Positions 25,342 to 33,093 of a DNA stretch of 64,000 bases are shown in pieces; position 1 is the first letter of the stretch; every line of letters begins with the position of its first letter. The DNA comes from Curtobacterium sp. Leaf183 (GTDB lineage: Bacteria; Actinomycetota; Actinomycetes; Actinomycetales; Microbacteriaceae), in assembly GCF_001424385.1 (NCBI RefSeq), contig NZ_LMPO01000009.1:750520-814519 (forward strand). The letters are read 5' to 3'. The notes beneath the pieces were generated by a model, which saw nothing but the letters and a program-made list of their open reading frames with translations, was not told where the DNA came from and did no database searches. Position numbers and translations under genes: made by a program.

Positions 25342-25365
25342 GGTTTACGCGGAACTGCGTAAACC
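25342..25365. promoter_or_regulatory. NrtR-like operator box 1
   Basis: GGTTTACGC (25342-25350), six-base spacer, GCGTAAACC (25357-25365): perfect 9-bp inverted repeat overlapping the likely -10 of the ADP-ribosylglycohydrolase gene. Binding by the adjacent NrtR is an inference. Confidence 0.7.
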
Positions 25366-25385
25366 GAGCCTGGCACGCGAGCATG

Positions 25386-25407
25386 ATTTGCGCAAGCGGG
25401 CGTAAAC
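25386..25407. promoter_or_regulatory. NrtR-like operator box 2
   Basis: ATTTGCGC (25386-25393), six-base spacer, GCGTAAAC (25400-25407): same half-site and spacer as box 1, six of eight positions pairing. It overlaps the -10-like hexamer of nrtR, which suggests autorepression. Confidence 0.6.
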
Positions 25408-25408
25408 T
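25403..25408 (+). promoter_or_regulatory. Leaderless-type -10 element (TAAACT) of nrtR
   Basis: TAAACT ends six bases before the ATG at 25415 and shares five bases with the right arm of operator box 2. Confidence 0.5.
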
Positions 25409-25414
25409 CCTGCA

Positions 25415-26074
25415 ATGACCACGTACCGCGATGCCAGCGGCAATCGCCTGTCCGACTACCCACGGCCCTCCGTCGCGGTCGACACCGCCGTGCTGACCGT
25501 GCCGGTCGGGGGTCCACTGTCGGTGCTGCAGGTGCGCGATCAGGTCGACGGGGACTGGCGCCTGCCGGGGACGTTCGTGCACGAGGGCGAGCGGCTGGCG
25601 GACGCGGTGCTGCGGTCACTGCGCGACAAGGCCGGCGTGACGGGGCTGGCGCCGCGGCAGTTGCACGTGTTCGACGACCCGGCGCGGGACGACCGGGGGT
25701 GGGTGCTGTCGGTGGCGCACCTCGATGTCGTGCCGGCTTCGCTGTTGTCGGCCGCGGGCGGGACGGACGGAGATACGGCGTCCCGCGTCGTGCCCGTCAC
25801 CGACGCCACCGGGATGGTGCACGGGCACGACGACATCCTCAGGGCAGCGGTGGCGCAACTCCGGCAGGACCACCGGGGCGCGCCGGACCCGCACGGGCTG
25901 CTGCCCTCCCCGTTCACGATGTCGGCGCTGCGCGGGCTGCACGAGGCGGTGCTCGGCGAGCGGCTGCTGCCGGACTCGTTCCGGCGAGCGATGGTGCCGA
26001 TGCTCACTGCGACCGGGGAGCGTGCGGCGGAGGGGCCGGGGAAGCCGGCGGCGCTGTACCGGCCGTCGCCGTAA
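25415..26074 (+). CDS. nrtR: NrtR-type Nudix-related transcriptional regulator
   Basis: 219 residues. The first ~140 residues are a Nudix fold, and the C-terminal part (LPSPFTMSALRGLHEAVLGE, then DSFRRAMVPML) matches the winged-helix end typical of NrtR. The Nudix box is degenerate: G-x5-E is kept, but the catalytic R-E-x-x-E-E is R-S-L-R-D-K, so it should bind but not hydrolyse its ligand. Known NrtR regulators sense ADP-ribose and repress NAD-related genes. Divergent from an ADP-ribosylglycohydrolase, whose product is the presumed effector, with two operator-like palindromes between. Plain Nudix hydrolase is the less likely alternative. Confidence 0.85.
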   Translation: MTTYRDASGNRLSDYPRPSVAVDTAVLTVPVGGPLSVLQVRDQVDGDWRLPGTFVHEGERLADAVLRSLRDKAGVTGLAPRQLHVFDDPARDDRGWVLSVAHLDVVPASLLSAAGGTDGDTASRVVPVTDATGMVHGHDDILRAAVAQLRQDHRGAPDPHGLLPSPFTMSALRGLHEAVLGERLLPDSFRRAMVPMLTATGERAAEGPGKPAALYRPSP

Positions 26075-26077
26075 CAC

Positions 26078-26090
26078 GTAATTTACTTTC
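26078..26090. promoter_or_regulatory. Possible RpiR-family operator upstream of mur genes
   Basis: GTAATTTAC (26078-26086) is a 9-bp palindrome followed by TTTC, giving GAAAGTAAATTAC on the other strand. Sites with GAAA/TTTC around an AT-rich centre are usual for RpiR regulators. Unusually AT-rich for this DNA; binding is inferred. Confidence 0.45.
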
Positions 26091-26107
26091 AGCTCTGGTG
26101 ATGTCCC

Positions 26108-27025
26108 GTGCAATGCGCTTTCATGGCATGCATGCCGGAGACACACACCGCCACGGCCCGCCCCGACCGCGCTGACGCATTCGCGCTTGTGCGGACCCAG
26201 TCGGCGACGATGCCGCTGGGCATGCGGGCGATCGCCGACGCGGTCCTGGCCAACCCGAAGGACAGCGCCAACGGCAGCGCCGCCGACCTCGCCACCCGCG
26301 CTGCCGTCAGCGCCGCGACCGTCTCCCGATTCGCCCGACACCTCGGCTTCGCCAGCTACGCCGAGCTCCAGCGCAGCATGACCCGCGCCGTCGAGCGCGG
26401 CATCCACGACCACGGCGAGATCCACGCCGGCGTCGGGGTCGATGACGACGTCGCGACCGTCATCGCGAAGGTCACTGAGGACGTCCGCGCCGTGATGACC
26501 GACACCCGCGCGGCACTCGACCCGGCGTCACTCGAGCACGCCGCCGAGGCCGTGCAACACGCCCGCCGCGTCGTCCTCTACGGCGTCGGCGCGTCCGGCA
26601 TCGTCGCCCGCGACCTGCACCTCAAGCTCGAGCGCATCGGCATCGCGAGCTCGATCGCCGACGACCCGCACAACGCCCTGACCCTGGCGAGCGTGGTCGA
26701 CGAGCACGACGTGGTCGTCCTCGTCAGCCACTCGGGCACGACGGCCGAGGTCCTCGAGGTCGCGGCCGAAGCACAGCGGCGCGGCACCGGCGTGATCGCG
26801 ATCACCGGGCACCGCGGCACCGCACTCACCCGGGCCGCTGACCACGTCCTGCTCGGGGTCGCCGGGGCCGAGAGCGACCTCCGCCCCGCGGCGATGGGCA
26901 GCCGGATGAGCCAGCTCGCCATCGTCGACGCGCTGTTCATCGTCGTCGCGCAGCGCACCGACGACCGCTCCCGCCCCCTCCTCGCACGCAGCCGCGCCGC
27001 TGTCCGCACGCACCACCGATCCTGA
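26108..27025 (+). CDS. MurR/RpiR-family transcriptional regulator
   Basis: 305 residues by the ATG at 26108; ATG at 26132 (MPETHTATAR) is an equally possible start and neither has a clear ribosome binding site. Residues about 30-110 are the RpiR helix-turn-helix (AADLATRAAVSAATVSRFARHLGF), and residues about 130-270 a SIS sugar-phosphate-binding domain (VVLYGVGASGIVARDL, VLVSHSGTTAEVLEVA). It lies 10 bases before murQ, so it probably controls the MurNAc operon with MurNAc-6-phosphate as effector. Confidence 0.85.
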   Translation: MQCAFMACMPETHTATARPDRADAFALVRTQSATMPLGMRAIADAVLANPKDSANGSAADLATRAAVSAATVSRFARHLGFASYAELQRSMTRAVERGIHDHGEIHAGVGVDDDVATVIAKVTEDVRAVMTDTRAALDPASLEHAAEAVQHARRVVLYGVGASGIVARDLHLKLERIGIASSIADDPHNALTLASVVDEHDVVVLVSHSGTTAEVLEVAAEAQRRGTGVIAITGHRGTALTRAADHVLLGVAGAESDLRPAAMGSRMSQLAIVDALFIVVAQRTDDRSRPLLARSRAAVRTHHRS

Positions 27026-27035
27026 AGGCCGACCC

Positions 27036-27944
27036 ATGCACCACGACCACCTGCGCGACGAACTCAAGGACCTGACCACCGAGGCGACCGACGCGAGCCT
27101 CGACGACATCGACCTGGTCTCGACTCTCGAAGCCGCCCAGCGCATGAACGCTGGCGACCGCAGCGTGCCTGCGGCGGTCGAGCCGTGCCTCCCGGCCATC
27201 GCGGAAGCGGCGGACCGGATCGCCGCAGCGTTCGCGCGCGGCGGCAGGCTCGTCTACGTCGGCGCCGGCACGCCGGGCCGGCTGGGCGTCCTCGACGCCA
27301 GCGAGTGCCCGCCCACATTCGGCACCGACCCGTCGCAGGTGGTCGGCCTGATCGCCGGAGGCCAGGTCGCGCTGACGACCGCCGTCGAGGGTGCGGAGGA
27401 CGACGAAGCAGCGGCGGTCCGCGACCTCGACGCCCTCGGCCTGACCGAGGACGACGTGATCGTCGGGATCAGCGCATCCGGCAGGACGCCCTACGTCATC
27501 GCCGCCATCCGGGAGGCCCGCCGCCGCTCCGCCTTCTCGGTCTCGGTCGCGTGCAACGCGGGTTCGGCCGCGGGGCGGCACGCCGACATCGCCATCGACG
27601 TCGTCGTCGGCCCGGAGTTCATCGCCGGGTCCACCCGCCTGAAGGCGGGGACCGCGCAGAAGCTCGTGCTCAACATGCTCACCACGCTCGCGATGGTGCG
27701 CAGCAACAAGACGTTCGGCAACCGCATGGTCGACGTGCGTGCCACGAACGCCAAGCTCGTCGCCCGGGCGTTCACGCTCGTGCAGGACGTAACCGGGGCC
27801 TCTGATGCGTCGGTCTCCGCTGCCCTGGCGGAGAGCGACGGCGAGGTGAAGACCGCCATCGCGGTGATCCTCACCGGGGCGTCCGCGGACACGGTCCGCC
27901 AGCGTCTCGCCGATGCCTCCGGCTCGCTCCGAGCCGTCCTCTGA
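27036..27944 (+). CDS. murQ: N-acetylmuramic acid 6-phosphate etherase
   Basis: 302 residues. MurQ cleaves the lactyl ether of MurNAc-6-phosphate to give GlcNAc-6-phosphate and D-lactate. Family signatures: LTTEATDASLDDID with the early glutamate/aspartate region, LVYVGAGTPGRLGVLDASECPPTFG (SIS domain; the usual GTSGRL serine is proline here), GISASGRTPYV, and the C-terminal AIAVILTGAS (ubiquitin-like helix). The first of three enzymes or transporters in the operon, 10 bases after the regulator. The Ser-to-Pro change sits in the sugar-phosphate loop and is unusual, but the other active-site segments are intact. Confidence 0.88.
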   Translation: MHHDHLRDELKDLTTEATDASLDDIDLVSTLEAAQRMNAGDRSVPAAVEPCLPAIAEAADRIAAAFARGGRLVYVGAGTPGRLGVLDASECPPTFGTDPSQVVGLIAGGQVALTTAVEGAEDDEAAAVRDLDALGLTEDDVIVGISASGRTPYVIAAIREARRRSAFSVSVACNAGSAAGRHADIAIDVVVGPEFIAGSTRLKAGTAQKLVLNMLTTLAMVRSNKTFGNRMVDVRATNAKLVARAFTLVQDVTGASDASVSAALAESDGEVKTAIAVILTGASADTVRQRLADASGSLRAVL

Positions 27945-27985
27945 CCCTGCACCACCCCGTTTCCTGCCCCCGAGGAGCACCATCA

Positions 27986-29590
27986 ATGACCGATGCACAG
28001 CAACTCGCACAGCGGATCCTCGACACCGTCGGAGGCTCCGGCAACATCGCCGACGTCGAGAACTGCATGACCCGGCTGCGGGTCGAGGTCGTCTCGACCG
28101 ACGCGGTCGCGCTCGACGAGCTCAAGTCCACCGACGGCGTCATGGCCGCGATCGCGGCCGGCTCGAACCTGCAGATCGTGCTCGGCCCGGGTCTCGTCGA
28201 CCGGGTGGCCGTCGACCTGGAGGCTCTGCGCGCCTCCGCCCCGCCGACTGCGGCTGGTGGGTCCGGTGCGTCGGGGGCCTCGGGCTCCGCGGGTGCCTCG
28301 GGTGCGTCGCCTGACGAGTTGGCTGCGCGCGGGGCGTCGATCAAAGCGACTGCGCGGTCGCGTGCCGACGGCCGGACCATGCGCGCCATCCGGAAGATCT
28401 CCGCGATCTTCATCCCGCTCATCCCCGCGCTGATCGCCTGCGGTCTCATCGCCGGGATCAACGGCATTCTGACGAACCTCGGGTGGCTGCCGGGGGTGAC
28501 GCCGTTCCTCGGCGTGCTGTCGTCCGGGTTCCTGTCGCTGCTCGCCGTCTTCGTCGGCATGAACGCCGCGAAGGAGTTCGGCGGCACGCCCATCCTCGGT
28601 GGCGCCGTCGGTGCGATCGTCGTCGCGGCCGGGGTCGCCAACGTCACGGTGTTCGGGCAGACGCTCGCTCCCGGGCAGGGCGGTGTGCTCGGCGCGATGG
28701 CCGGCGGCATCCTCGCCGCCCTGGTCGAGCGCTTCATGCGGCGGAACACGCCGGACGTCATCGCGCTCATCGTGGTGCCGACGGTCACGGTGCTCGTCGC
28801 GGGGTCGATCACCCTGGGCATCCTGATGTCGGTCGCGGGGGTCGTCTCGGTCGCGATCGGTGCGGCCGCGACCTGGCTCCTGGCCAACGGCGGCGCCTTC
28901 GCCGGGTTCATCCTGGGCGGGTTCTTCCTGCCGCTCGTCATGACCGGCATGCACCAGGCGCTCACCCCGATCCACACCACCCTGATCGACCAGACCGGGT
29001 GGACCGTGCTGCTGCCCGTACTCGCGATGGGCGGTGCCGGGCAGATCGGTGCCGCGCTCGCGCTGTGGATGCGCTTCCGTCGCAACGAGGCGCTCTCGCG
29101 GACCATCCGTGGCGCACTGCCCGCCGGGCTCCTCGGCGTCGGTGAGCCCCTCATCTACGGCGTGACGCTCCCCCTCGGTCGGCCGTTCATCACCGCGTGC
29201 ATCGGTGGGGCGTTCGGTGGCGGTGTCGTCGGGCTGTTCGACCAGCTCGGGCACCCCGTCGGGGCGATCGCCATCGGGGCATCGGACCTGTCACTCCTGC
29301 CGCTGCTCAACGGTTCGTCCGGGTACGGCTGGGCGCTGCTCGGGTACGGGTCGGGACTGGTCGTGGCGTACGTCGTCGGGTTCGTCGCGACGCTGCTGTT
29401 CGGGGTGTCCGCGTCGGTCAAGGCCGACCTCGAGGAGCAGTCCGTTCCCGGGGCGCCGCTCGACCTGGTGTCGTCGGCCGTGCCGGCTGACGCGACCGAT
29501 GCGCCTCCGGCTGCCGGGGCTGCGGGTACTGGTGCTGGTTCCGCTGCCGGCTCCGCTGCTGGTTCCGCTCGGGCCGGGGCTTCGCGCTGA
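27986..29590 (+). CDS. murP: PTS EIIBC component, probably MurNAc-specific
   Basis: 534 residues. Residues 1-85 are the EIIB domain with the phosphorylated Cys27 in ENCMTRLR. After a Gly/Ala/Ser linker, residues about 115-490 are EIIC with ten or so helices, including FIPLIPALIACGLIAGING and GVGEPLIYGVTLPLGRPF. The C-terminus is low-complexity Ala/Gly/Ser. Neighbours murQ and mupG indicate N-acetylmuramic acid as substrate; like MurP it lacks its own EIIA. Ribosome binding site GAGGAG precedes the ATG at 27986. It ends in TGATG with mupG. Confidence 0.85.
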   Translation: MTDAQQLAQRILDTVGGSGNIADVENCMTRLRVEVVSTDAVALDELKSTDGVMAAIAAGSNLQIVLGPGLVDRVAVDLEALRASAPPTAAGGSGASGASGSAGASGASPDELAARGASIKATARSRADGRTMRAIRKISAIFIPLIPALIACGLIAGINGILTNLGWLPGVTPFLGVLSSGFLSLLAVFVGMNAAKEFGGTPILGGAVGAIVVAAGVANVTVFGQTLAPGQGGVLGAMAGGILAALVERFMRRNTPDVIALIVVPTVTVLVAGSITLGILMSVAGVVSVAIGAAATWLLANGGAFAGFILGGFFLPLVMTGMHQALTPIHTTLIDQTGWTVLLPVLAMGGAGQIGAALALWMRFRRNEALSRTIRGALPAGLLGVGEPLIYGVTLPLGRPFITACIGGAFGGGVVGLFDQLGHPVGAIAIGASDLSLLPLLNGSSGYGWALLGYGSGLVVAYVVGFVATLLFGVSASVKADLEEQSVPGAPLDLVSSAVPADATDAPPAAGAAGTGAGSAAGSAAGSARAGASR

Positions 29591-30654
29591 TGCGGTTGGG
29601 CGCGAGCGCGTACCTGGCGCACGCTTCGATGGCGGGTCCGACGTTCTCCGCCGCAGCGGAGGCGGGTGCGACGCTCGCGTTCACGTCGTTGCACATTCCC
29701 GAGGACTCCCCCGATGGGGCTCGTGCCGCGGCGGCCGCTATCGTCTCGGCAGCCACTTCGTCGGGCCTGTCGGTCGTGGCCGACGTCTCCCCCAACACCG
29801 CGCGGCTGCTCGGCGATTCGCCGTGGGAGTTCCTGCGGTTGATCGGGGTGGCGCGGGTGCGGATCGACTTCGGGTTCTCCGTGGCGGAGATCCGTTCGAT
29901 CGCCTCGATCCTGCCGATCGCGCTCAACGCGAGCACCCTGCAGGCCGCTGACCTCGCGCCGTTCGCTGACCTGGACGTCGAGTTGATCCACAACTTCTAC
30001 CCACGGGAGTGGACCGGGCTGGCGTTGTCCTCTGTTGCGTCGTCCGTGTCCGTCGCGCGACAGTTCGGGTGGCGCGTCGGGGCGTTCATCGCCGGCGACT
30101 CGGCGCGTCGAGGGCCGCTCCGCGAGGGGCTGCCGACCGTCGAGGAGCACCGGAACATGCCGCCGTTGTTCCAGGCGCTGTCGCTCGTCGACGCCGGCGT
30201 GGACGACGTGTACGTCGGGGATCCGGCGCTGACCGATCATTCCTGGTCGCGGCTGGGGTCGTTCGTCCGCGAGGACCTCGTCGCGCTCGACGGCACCGCC
30301 GCCCCGGGCGTGCACCCCGCGGTCATCGAGGCGCTGGCGATCCCCGACCGGAACCGGCCCGACGCTGCCGAGGCGATGATCCGGTTGGAGCACTCTCGGG
30401 AGCGTTTCGCCGGGCTACCGCTGCCCGAGGTTGGTGGGCAGCCCAGGCCGGCCGGGTCGGTCACCGTGCAGTTGGCGTCCGCCGGGAGGTACTGCGGGGA
30501 GGTGGCGATCACGTTGCGGGATCTGCCCCCGGATCGCCGAGTCGCCCAACTTGCCCGACTTGCCCGACTTTCCCAGCCAGAAACCGAACAAACTGTGCGC
30601 CCCAAGTTCGGTACTCAGGCGCTCTCGATTCAGATGGGTCCCGATGCGATTTGA
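29590..30654 (+). CDS. mupG: MupG-like 6-phospho-N-acetylmuramidase (DUF871) with atypical C-terminus
   Basis: 354 residues. The TIM-barrel half is normal: LGASAYLAHASM, FTSLHIPED, VVADVSPNT, RIDFGFS, LIHNFYPREWTGL. MupG of Staphylococcus hydrolyses MurNAc-6P-GlcNAc brought in by MurP. The small C-terminal domain begins normally (GRYCGEVAITLRDLPPDRRV) where relatives continue with an NVVG-type strand. From residue 318 (base 30541) the sequence instead reads VAQLARLARLSQPETEQ and on to an unrelated end. This looks like a 3' replacement at the edge of inserted DNA. The catalytic barrel is intact; stability is uncertain. The start overlaps the EIIBC stop by one base. Confidence 0.8.
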   Translation: MRLGASAYLAHASMAGPTFSAAAEAGATLAFTSLHIPEDSPDGARAAAAAIVSAATSSGLSVVADVSPNTARLLGDSPWEFLRLIGVARVRIDFGFSVAEIRSIASILPIALNASTLQAADLAPFADLDVELIHNFYPREWTGLALSSVASSVSVARQFGWRVGAFIAGDSARRGPLREGLPTVEEHRNMPPLFQALSLVDAGVDDVYVGDPALTDHSWSRLGSFVREDLVALDGTAAPGVHPAVIEALAIPDRNRPDAAEAMIRLEHSRERFAGLPLPEVGGQPRPAGSVTVQLASAGRYCGEVAITLRDLPPDRRVAQLARLARLSQPETEQTVRPKFGTQALSIQMGPDAI

Positions 30655-31170
30655 ACCCGTTGCCCGGGTCTCAGGCTGAGCCACGTAAGCGGAAGATCCC
30701 CAGAACTACGAGGATCTGACGGCCACCTCGCGGAGCACTGTGCCATCTGTAGCCAGCCGCACCAAAATGCACCACGAAGTAGCCAGAGCGACCGAGGCGG
30801 CACTGCTATGGTCAGCGAACCTCGGCCCGGACGCAGCCGCGGCTAGCGGCAGCCTCGCCGGTTGCGCACGGCAAATTCCGCTCGCTTGGGCTCACGGCGT
30901 CAGACGGTGGCCTACGGAAGGTCGGGTCTGCCTAAGGATGTGGGATGAAACTGCGACCCGAGCCATGTCCGCCAGCCTCGCGTGGGAGGACCCCCTGCAC
31001 ACCGAGCCCGAGTGCTTCGACAAGCAGGCCTTCTGACGGAGCCGTCGATGGCGGAGTGCGCCTTGTCTCGGGTCAGGGCTCTGAGATCTTCTCCGCTACG
31101 CTCCTTGACGCGCTGCCGACTAGAGCAGCGCGGACGATCAAGGGCTCAGGGAGCCCGAAGGAGACAGCAC
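30655..31170. other. Gene-poor spacer at left edge of accessory region
   Basis: 516 bases with no convincing gene; the open frames here lack family resemblance and have mixed codon bias. There is a 7-bp inverted repeat (GCGCTGC at 31110, GCAGCGC at 31125) and a short hairpin (GGCTC, AGG, GAGCC at 31143) before the next gene. Just inside mupG, CGACTTGCC-type units repeat three times (about 30546-30570). Confidence 0.5.
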
Positions 31171-31587
31171 GTGCGATCGATGGGTGTCGGCCTCGGCCTC
31201 GTGCAGGCGTTGGTCGCGATAGCCTTCGCGCTCATCGCGGCGGTCGTCGCGATTGCCGTCGCTGGCGTCGTGCTCCTCACATTCAGCCTTGTGCACGTCC
31301 GGCGGCATGCTGTCGCCGGGTCAGACGACGCTGCAGTCCCCGCCCCTCCGCTCGCGATCGTCGCAACCTTCGTCGCCGCGATGACCGTCGGGGTGGTGTT
31401 CCTCATGGGCGACTTCCCGATCGCGCTCCTCATCGCAGGCGGGGTGACGATCGCGTGCGCACTGTTCGCCGTGATCGACTTCGCCTACAACGACAGCGCG
31501 ACGATCTGGACACGTCGCGCGACCTGGCTCAGCGGCGGTGTCGGGGTACTGACCGGGATCTTCGGGTTCTTCGCTCTCAATGGCTGA
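31171..31587 (+). CDS. Small membrane protein, four helices
   Basis: 138 residues from the GTG at 31171, which has AAGGAG seven bases upstream; the ATG at 31180 is a second choice. Four hydrophobic helices at about 8-38, 58-75, 78-98 and 112-134. No known domain. First gene after the atypical end of mupG. Confidence 0.65.
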   Translation: MRSMGVGLGLVQALVAIAFALIAAVVAIAVAGVVLLTFSLVHVRRHAVAGSDDAAVPAPPLAIVATFVAAMTVGVVFLMGDFPIALLIAGGVTIACALFAVIDFAYNDSATIWTRRATWLSGGVGVLTGIFGFFALNG

Positions 31588-31630
31588 CCAGGACCGAGCG
31601 CCTGCACCGCCGCATGACCCGCTCCACGTC

Positions 31631-31670
31631 GGCGCCGGCGCCGACGCCGGCGCCGGCGCCGGCGCCGGCC
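31631..31670. repeat. GGCGCC low-complexity run
   Basis: About six units of GGCGCC with one A, a 40-base self-complementary stretch between two genes. Could form alternative hairpins. Confidence 0.8.
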
Positions 31671-31696
31671 AGAGTGCCAGCTTCAGGGGCACTCGC

Positions 31697-31702
31697 TAAT
31701 CT
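31697..31702 (+). promoter_or_regulatory. Leaderless-type -10 element (TAATCT)
   Basis: TAATCT ends six bases before the GTG at 31709. Confidence 0.45.
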
Positions 31703-31708
31703 CCTTAC

Positions 31709-32272
31709 GTGGAAGCCTTCGAGCATTTTGTGGCCCTGGCTATGGAGACGGAAGGGCTCGTGGTCTCGAGCGCACTGAAGTTCCCGGTGAAGCGTCGCAC
31801 CCGCAAAGCCGCCTACGAGGAGTGGCAGACCCACGGATTTGAGGTCGACCTTGTGGGGGCCCGTGCCAACCGGCTCGTTTTGGCCACGGTGAAGTCGTTC
31901 TTCGGTTCCCGCGGCGTGGTTGCAGCACACGTCCGCGGGGAAGCCGTCGACCCGCGCCACAATGCCTTGTACGCACTCATGAATGACAGCGTGGTGCGGG
32001 CCACAGTCGTCGAGGGTGCAGCCGACCGCTTCGGTTTTGAACTCGACCAGGTCGAGTTGAGGCTGTACGTGGGCCGATTTGCAGGTGGCGCGAACGAGGC
32101 GGAAGCTCGACAGTGGTGCGCAACGCAAGAGGTCGGTTCTGGCCCGATTGCAGTCGTTGGAGCAGCTGAGGTGGTCAAGACGGTTCGTACGGTTGCGCGG
32201 TCGAAGCAGTATCGGGATGACGCCGTTCTGGCGACACTCAAAGTTCTCGACGCAGCTGGGGCGCTGACCTGA
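31709..32272 (+). CDS. Hypothetical protein, possible restriction-endonuclease-like fold
   Basis: 187 residues from a GTG. Residues about 20-65 read KFPVKRRTRKAAYEEWQTHG, FEVDLVGARANRLVLATVKSFF; an aspartate followed 13-14 residues later by a strand ending in K resembles the D...(E/x)xK core of PD-(D/E)xK nucleases, though the middle acidic residue is replaced by Thr-Val. The C-terminal part (VVKTVRTVARSKQYRDDAVLATLKVL) is helical and basic. No clear family. It lies among accessory genes next to a BREX locus, where such nucleases are common; nuclease function is a guess. Confidence 0.6.
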   Translation: MEAFEHFVALAMETEGLVVSSALKFPVKRRTRKAAYEEWQTHGFEVDLVGARANRLVLATVKSFFGSRGVVAAHVRGEAVDPRHNALYALMNDSVVRATVVEGAADRFGFELDQVELRLYVGRFAGGANEAEARQWCATQEVGSGPIAVVGAAEVVKTVRTVARSKQYRDDAVLATLKVLDAAGALT

Positions 32273-32461
32273 CGCTAGCGCCGACCACACTGCTTAGCAG
32301 TCCGAGCCGACCCCGAAGTGTCACAGCAGAAATGCTGCGGTCATGGCTATCCATCTCGAGGTCCACGACTGCGGGACGCAGCCGCCACCTGAGCCCCTGC
32401 CCGCCTCCGGTGCGATGAGTTGTTCGGAGTTCGGTCGTGACTTGCATGCCAGAATCGCTCA

Positions 32462-32947
32462 ATGATCGACGCACAGGGCTCCCGTGGCGCCGACTACGCA
32501 GCGGTCGACGCGCTCGCTGCCTGGTCTGATTGGTTGCCGTTCGGAGAGGCGACTCGCATGATCGAACGGCTTCCCGGCGTCTACTCGATGCGCGTCGGTG
32601 CAAGCATCGTTTACGTCGGAATGGCAGGCGAGCGCGCTGGCAGTGGCAGCCGCAAACCCGAAGGCATGCGTGGCAGGCTCTCCAGGCACACGAGCGGTAA
32701 GGCAGCCGCCTCGGGGTTTGGTGAGGCAGCACTTGATCGTGCTCTCGCCGACGTCGGCTTCGTCAGCCAGCAGCTCATCGCACTGACAGAAGGCCAACCT
32801 CGTCGCGTCACCAGGTGGGCCAAGGACGCGATTGAGTGGCACAACGTCGAGCTGCGTTGGACGACCTGCGCGGGCGGCTTTGCAGCGCGGCAGCTCGAAT
32901 CGCAGATCATCCTGCTGCTTCGCCCACATGGGCTCTGGAACCGATAG
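32462..32947 (+). CDS. GIY-YIG-like nuclease-domain protein
   Basis: 161 residues. LPGVYSMRVGASIVYVGMAGER is a GVY...YVG form of the GIY-YIG strand pair, and GMRGRLSRHTSGKAA supplies the expected arginine and histidine. A C-terminal glutamate in AARQLESQIILLL could be the metal ligand. GIY-YIG domains cut DNA in homing endonucleases, repair and restriction. A single-domain protein this short could be a restriction-type nuclease. CAGAAT lies six bases before the ATG. Neighbours are accessory genes with no shared transcript obvious. Confidence 0.7.
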   Translation: MIDAQGSRGADYAAVDALAAWSDWLPFGEATRMIERLPGVYSMRVGASIVYVGMAGERAGSGSRKPEGMRGRLSRHTSGKAAASGFGEAALDRALADVGFVSQQLIALTEGQPRRVTRWAKDAIEWHNVELRWTTCAGGFAARQLESQIILLLRPHGLWNR

Positions 32948-33081
32948 CTCGCCCCCCTAAGCGGCGAAACGCCCTCAGTAGACCCCTCGGCTGAAGTCCT
33001 GACCTGTCCAGTGGAGAACCGGTCGCTCCTCGTACCTGGCCGGATCCATTGAACCGGGAGCAACCGTGCCCGGACGTCCCT

Positions 33082-33087
33082 TAGGTT
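33082..33087 (+). promoter_or_regulatory. Leaderless-type -10 element (TAGGTT)
   Basis: TAGGTT ends six bases before the ATG at 33094. Confidence 0.5.
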
Positions 33088-33093
33088 TGGTAC

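Noticed and set aside
30630..30700. tRNA 3' end as attachment site (minus-strand GGGTTCAAATC)
   Set aside because: T-loop-like bases are present, but the flanking five-base stem has only three pairs and no acceptor or anticodon arm can be drawn; no matching copy near 53.5 kb.
30740..31036. 98-codon open frame after mupG
   Set aside because: No ribosome binding site, -10 element or family resemblance; Ala/Arg-rich as expected of chance frames.
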